Shown here: piece after piece, positions 63,301 to 64,000 of the stretch
Layout of the letters: each line of letters opens with the position of its first letter
Position numbering within the stretch: position 1 is the stretch's first letter
Position numbers and translations under genes: made by a program
The notes under the pieces: generated by a model
What the model was told of the DNA's origin: nothing
What the model saw: the letters and a program-made list of their open reading frames with translations, nothing else
Databases searched by the model: none
Source of the DNA: Hydractinia symbiolongicarpus
Lineage: Eukaryota > Cnidaria > Hydrozoa > Anthoathecata > Hydractiniidae
DNA: 64,000 nucleotides
Reading direction: 5' to 3'
Assembly (NCBI RefSeq): GCF_029227915.1
Contig: NC_079886.1
Span: 12,733,501-12,797,500 of the forward strand

Positions 63301-64000
63301 TGCGCAGGTTACCATTGGACTTGTCGTTCCAGTCTCAATGCGCTATCACGTCCCAAGTCGTTTTCATTAGCGCCGCTGCCTTACAACACTCTTAACTACG
63401 TGCACAGTCCTATAAAGGCTGCAATATGGCCTTTTGCAGTCTAATAAAAACCTCGCACGTCAATCACGCGTTTTCACCTGTCTGCGAAGTTTACCATTGG
63501 ACTAGTCCTTCCATTCTCAATGCGCTACAACGTCCCAAGTCGTTTTTATTAGCGCCGCTGCCTTACAACACTCTTAACTGCGTGCACAGTCCTATAAAGG
63601 CTGTAATATGGCCTTTTGCAGTCTAATAAAGGCCTTGCACGTAAATCACGTGGTTTCACCTGCCTGCGCAGGTTACCATTGGACTATTCCTTCCAGTCTC
63701 AATGCACTACAACGTTCCAAGTCGTTTTCATTAGCGCCGCTACCTTACAACACTCTTAACTACGTGCACAGTCAAATAAAGGGTGTATAGGCTTTTGCAG
63801 TCTAACAAAGGCCTCACACGTAAATCACGTGGTTTCACCTGCCTGTGCCGGTTACCATTGGACTAGTCCTTCCAGTCTCAATGCGCTACAACGTCCCAAG
63901 TCGTTTTCATTAGCGCCGTTGCCTTACAACACTCTTAACTACGTGCACAGTCCTATAAAGGCTGTAATATGGCCTTTTGGAGTCTAAAAAAGGCCTCACA

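Larger units (their letters stand above)
1..64000 (+). repeat. Tandem satellite array, about 182-bp monomer, spanning the whole window
   Basis: The same unit repeats without interruption from end to end, about 350 copies. Spacing of the recurring word TAATATGGCC is 182 bp in most places, with 178-184 bp variants. A typical unit reads, in order: TTTTGCAGTCTAATAAAGGC, CACGTAAATCACGTGG, CCTGCGCAGG, TTACCATTGG, CCAGTCTCAATGCGCTA, a variable middle (GTCCCAAGTCGTTTTCATTA or relatives), CTTAACTACGTGCACAGT, then TATAAAGGCTGTAATATGGCC. The consensus counted by hand is 182 bp with 85 G+C. Subfamilies differ by blocks of linked substitutions. No non-satellite sequence was seen anywhere. The family is not one I recognise. 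A centromeric or pericentromeric role is inference from unit length and higher-order structure only. Confidence 0.97.

Noticed and set aside
1-64000. CRISPR-like direct repeats
   Set aside because: The spacing is constant, but the whole 182-bp unit is conserved, with no unique spacers between short repeats and no cas-like genes.
1-64000. CENP-B box
   Set aside because: I looked for the essential TTCG....A..CGGG pattern on both strands of the subfamily consensuses and found no match. GTCGTTTTCATTAGCGCCG is not close enough.

Overview
The window is one uninterrupted block of tandem satellite DNA. A unit of about 182 bp recurs from the first base to the last, roughly 350 times, all in the same orientation apart from four small inverted patches. 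I found no protein-coding gene, tRNA, rRNA, transposon, CRISPR array or unique-sequence island. The array length, the near-nucleosomal unit, the higher-order structure and the AATAAA/TATAAA-type words point to a eukaryotic heterochromatic (centromeric, pericentromeric or similar) array. I do not recognise the satellite family and cannot name the organism. The consensus I assembled by eye is 182 bp, about 47% GC, with C exceeding G on the + strand and nine CpG, close to expectation, so CpG is not depleted.

The monomers fall into about fifteen subfamilies, which I label A to O from shared diagnostic bases. The unit is taken to begin at TTTTGC, just after ATGG(C)C. The longest recurrent order is A-B-C-D-F-G-H-I-J-K-L-M-E, then back to A: a higher-order repeat (HOR) of about 13 monomers (about 2.4 kb). 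A shorter order, A-B-C-D-E (909 bp), dominates about 16.7-23 kb. Many monomers are hybrids, with the head of one subfamily and the tail of another. They sit exactly where whole monomers are missing or added between related blocks, which is the expected trace of in-register unequal exchange.

Layout. 1-6.9 kb: mosaic, with a 1089-bp repeat (2.5-4.5 kb) and a 910-bp repeat (5.0-6.6 kb). 6.9-10.4 kb and 11.8-16.6 kb: two copies of one long-HOR block differing by whole-monomer indels. 16.7-23 kb: five-monomer zone. 23.3-24.9 kb: 907-bp repeat. 27-30.8 kb: long-HOR order with a 728-bp tandem duplication. 30.9-35.3 kb and 36.0-41.9 kb: a recent large duplication whose second copy contains an extra 1271-bp tandem duplication; together they carry three copies of one inverted segment. 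41.9-48 kb: mosaic, with a separate 44-bp fold-back palindrome at 45.85 kb. 48-51.4 kb: 1273- and 1637-bp repeats. 50.9-53.5 kb and 57.0-59.9 kb: another duplicated block. 54.1-55.5 kb: 727-bp tandem duplication. 60-64 kb: mosaic.

The most distinctive observations are the inverted segment (one event, three copies with the same breakpoints, in a composite still almost exactly two monomers long), the independent fold-back inversion inside one A monomer, short palindromes (CCTGCGCAGG, GGACTAGTCC), and a CACGTG site that is intact in some subfamilies and broken in subfamily-specific ways in others. All block boundaries were read by hand alignment and may be off by some tens of bases, except where exact arms are given.
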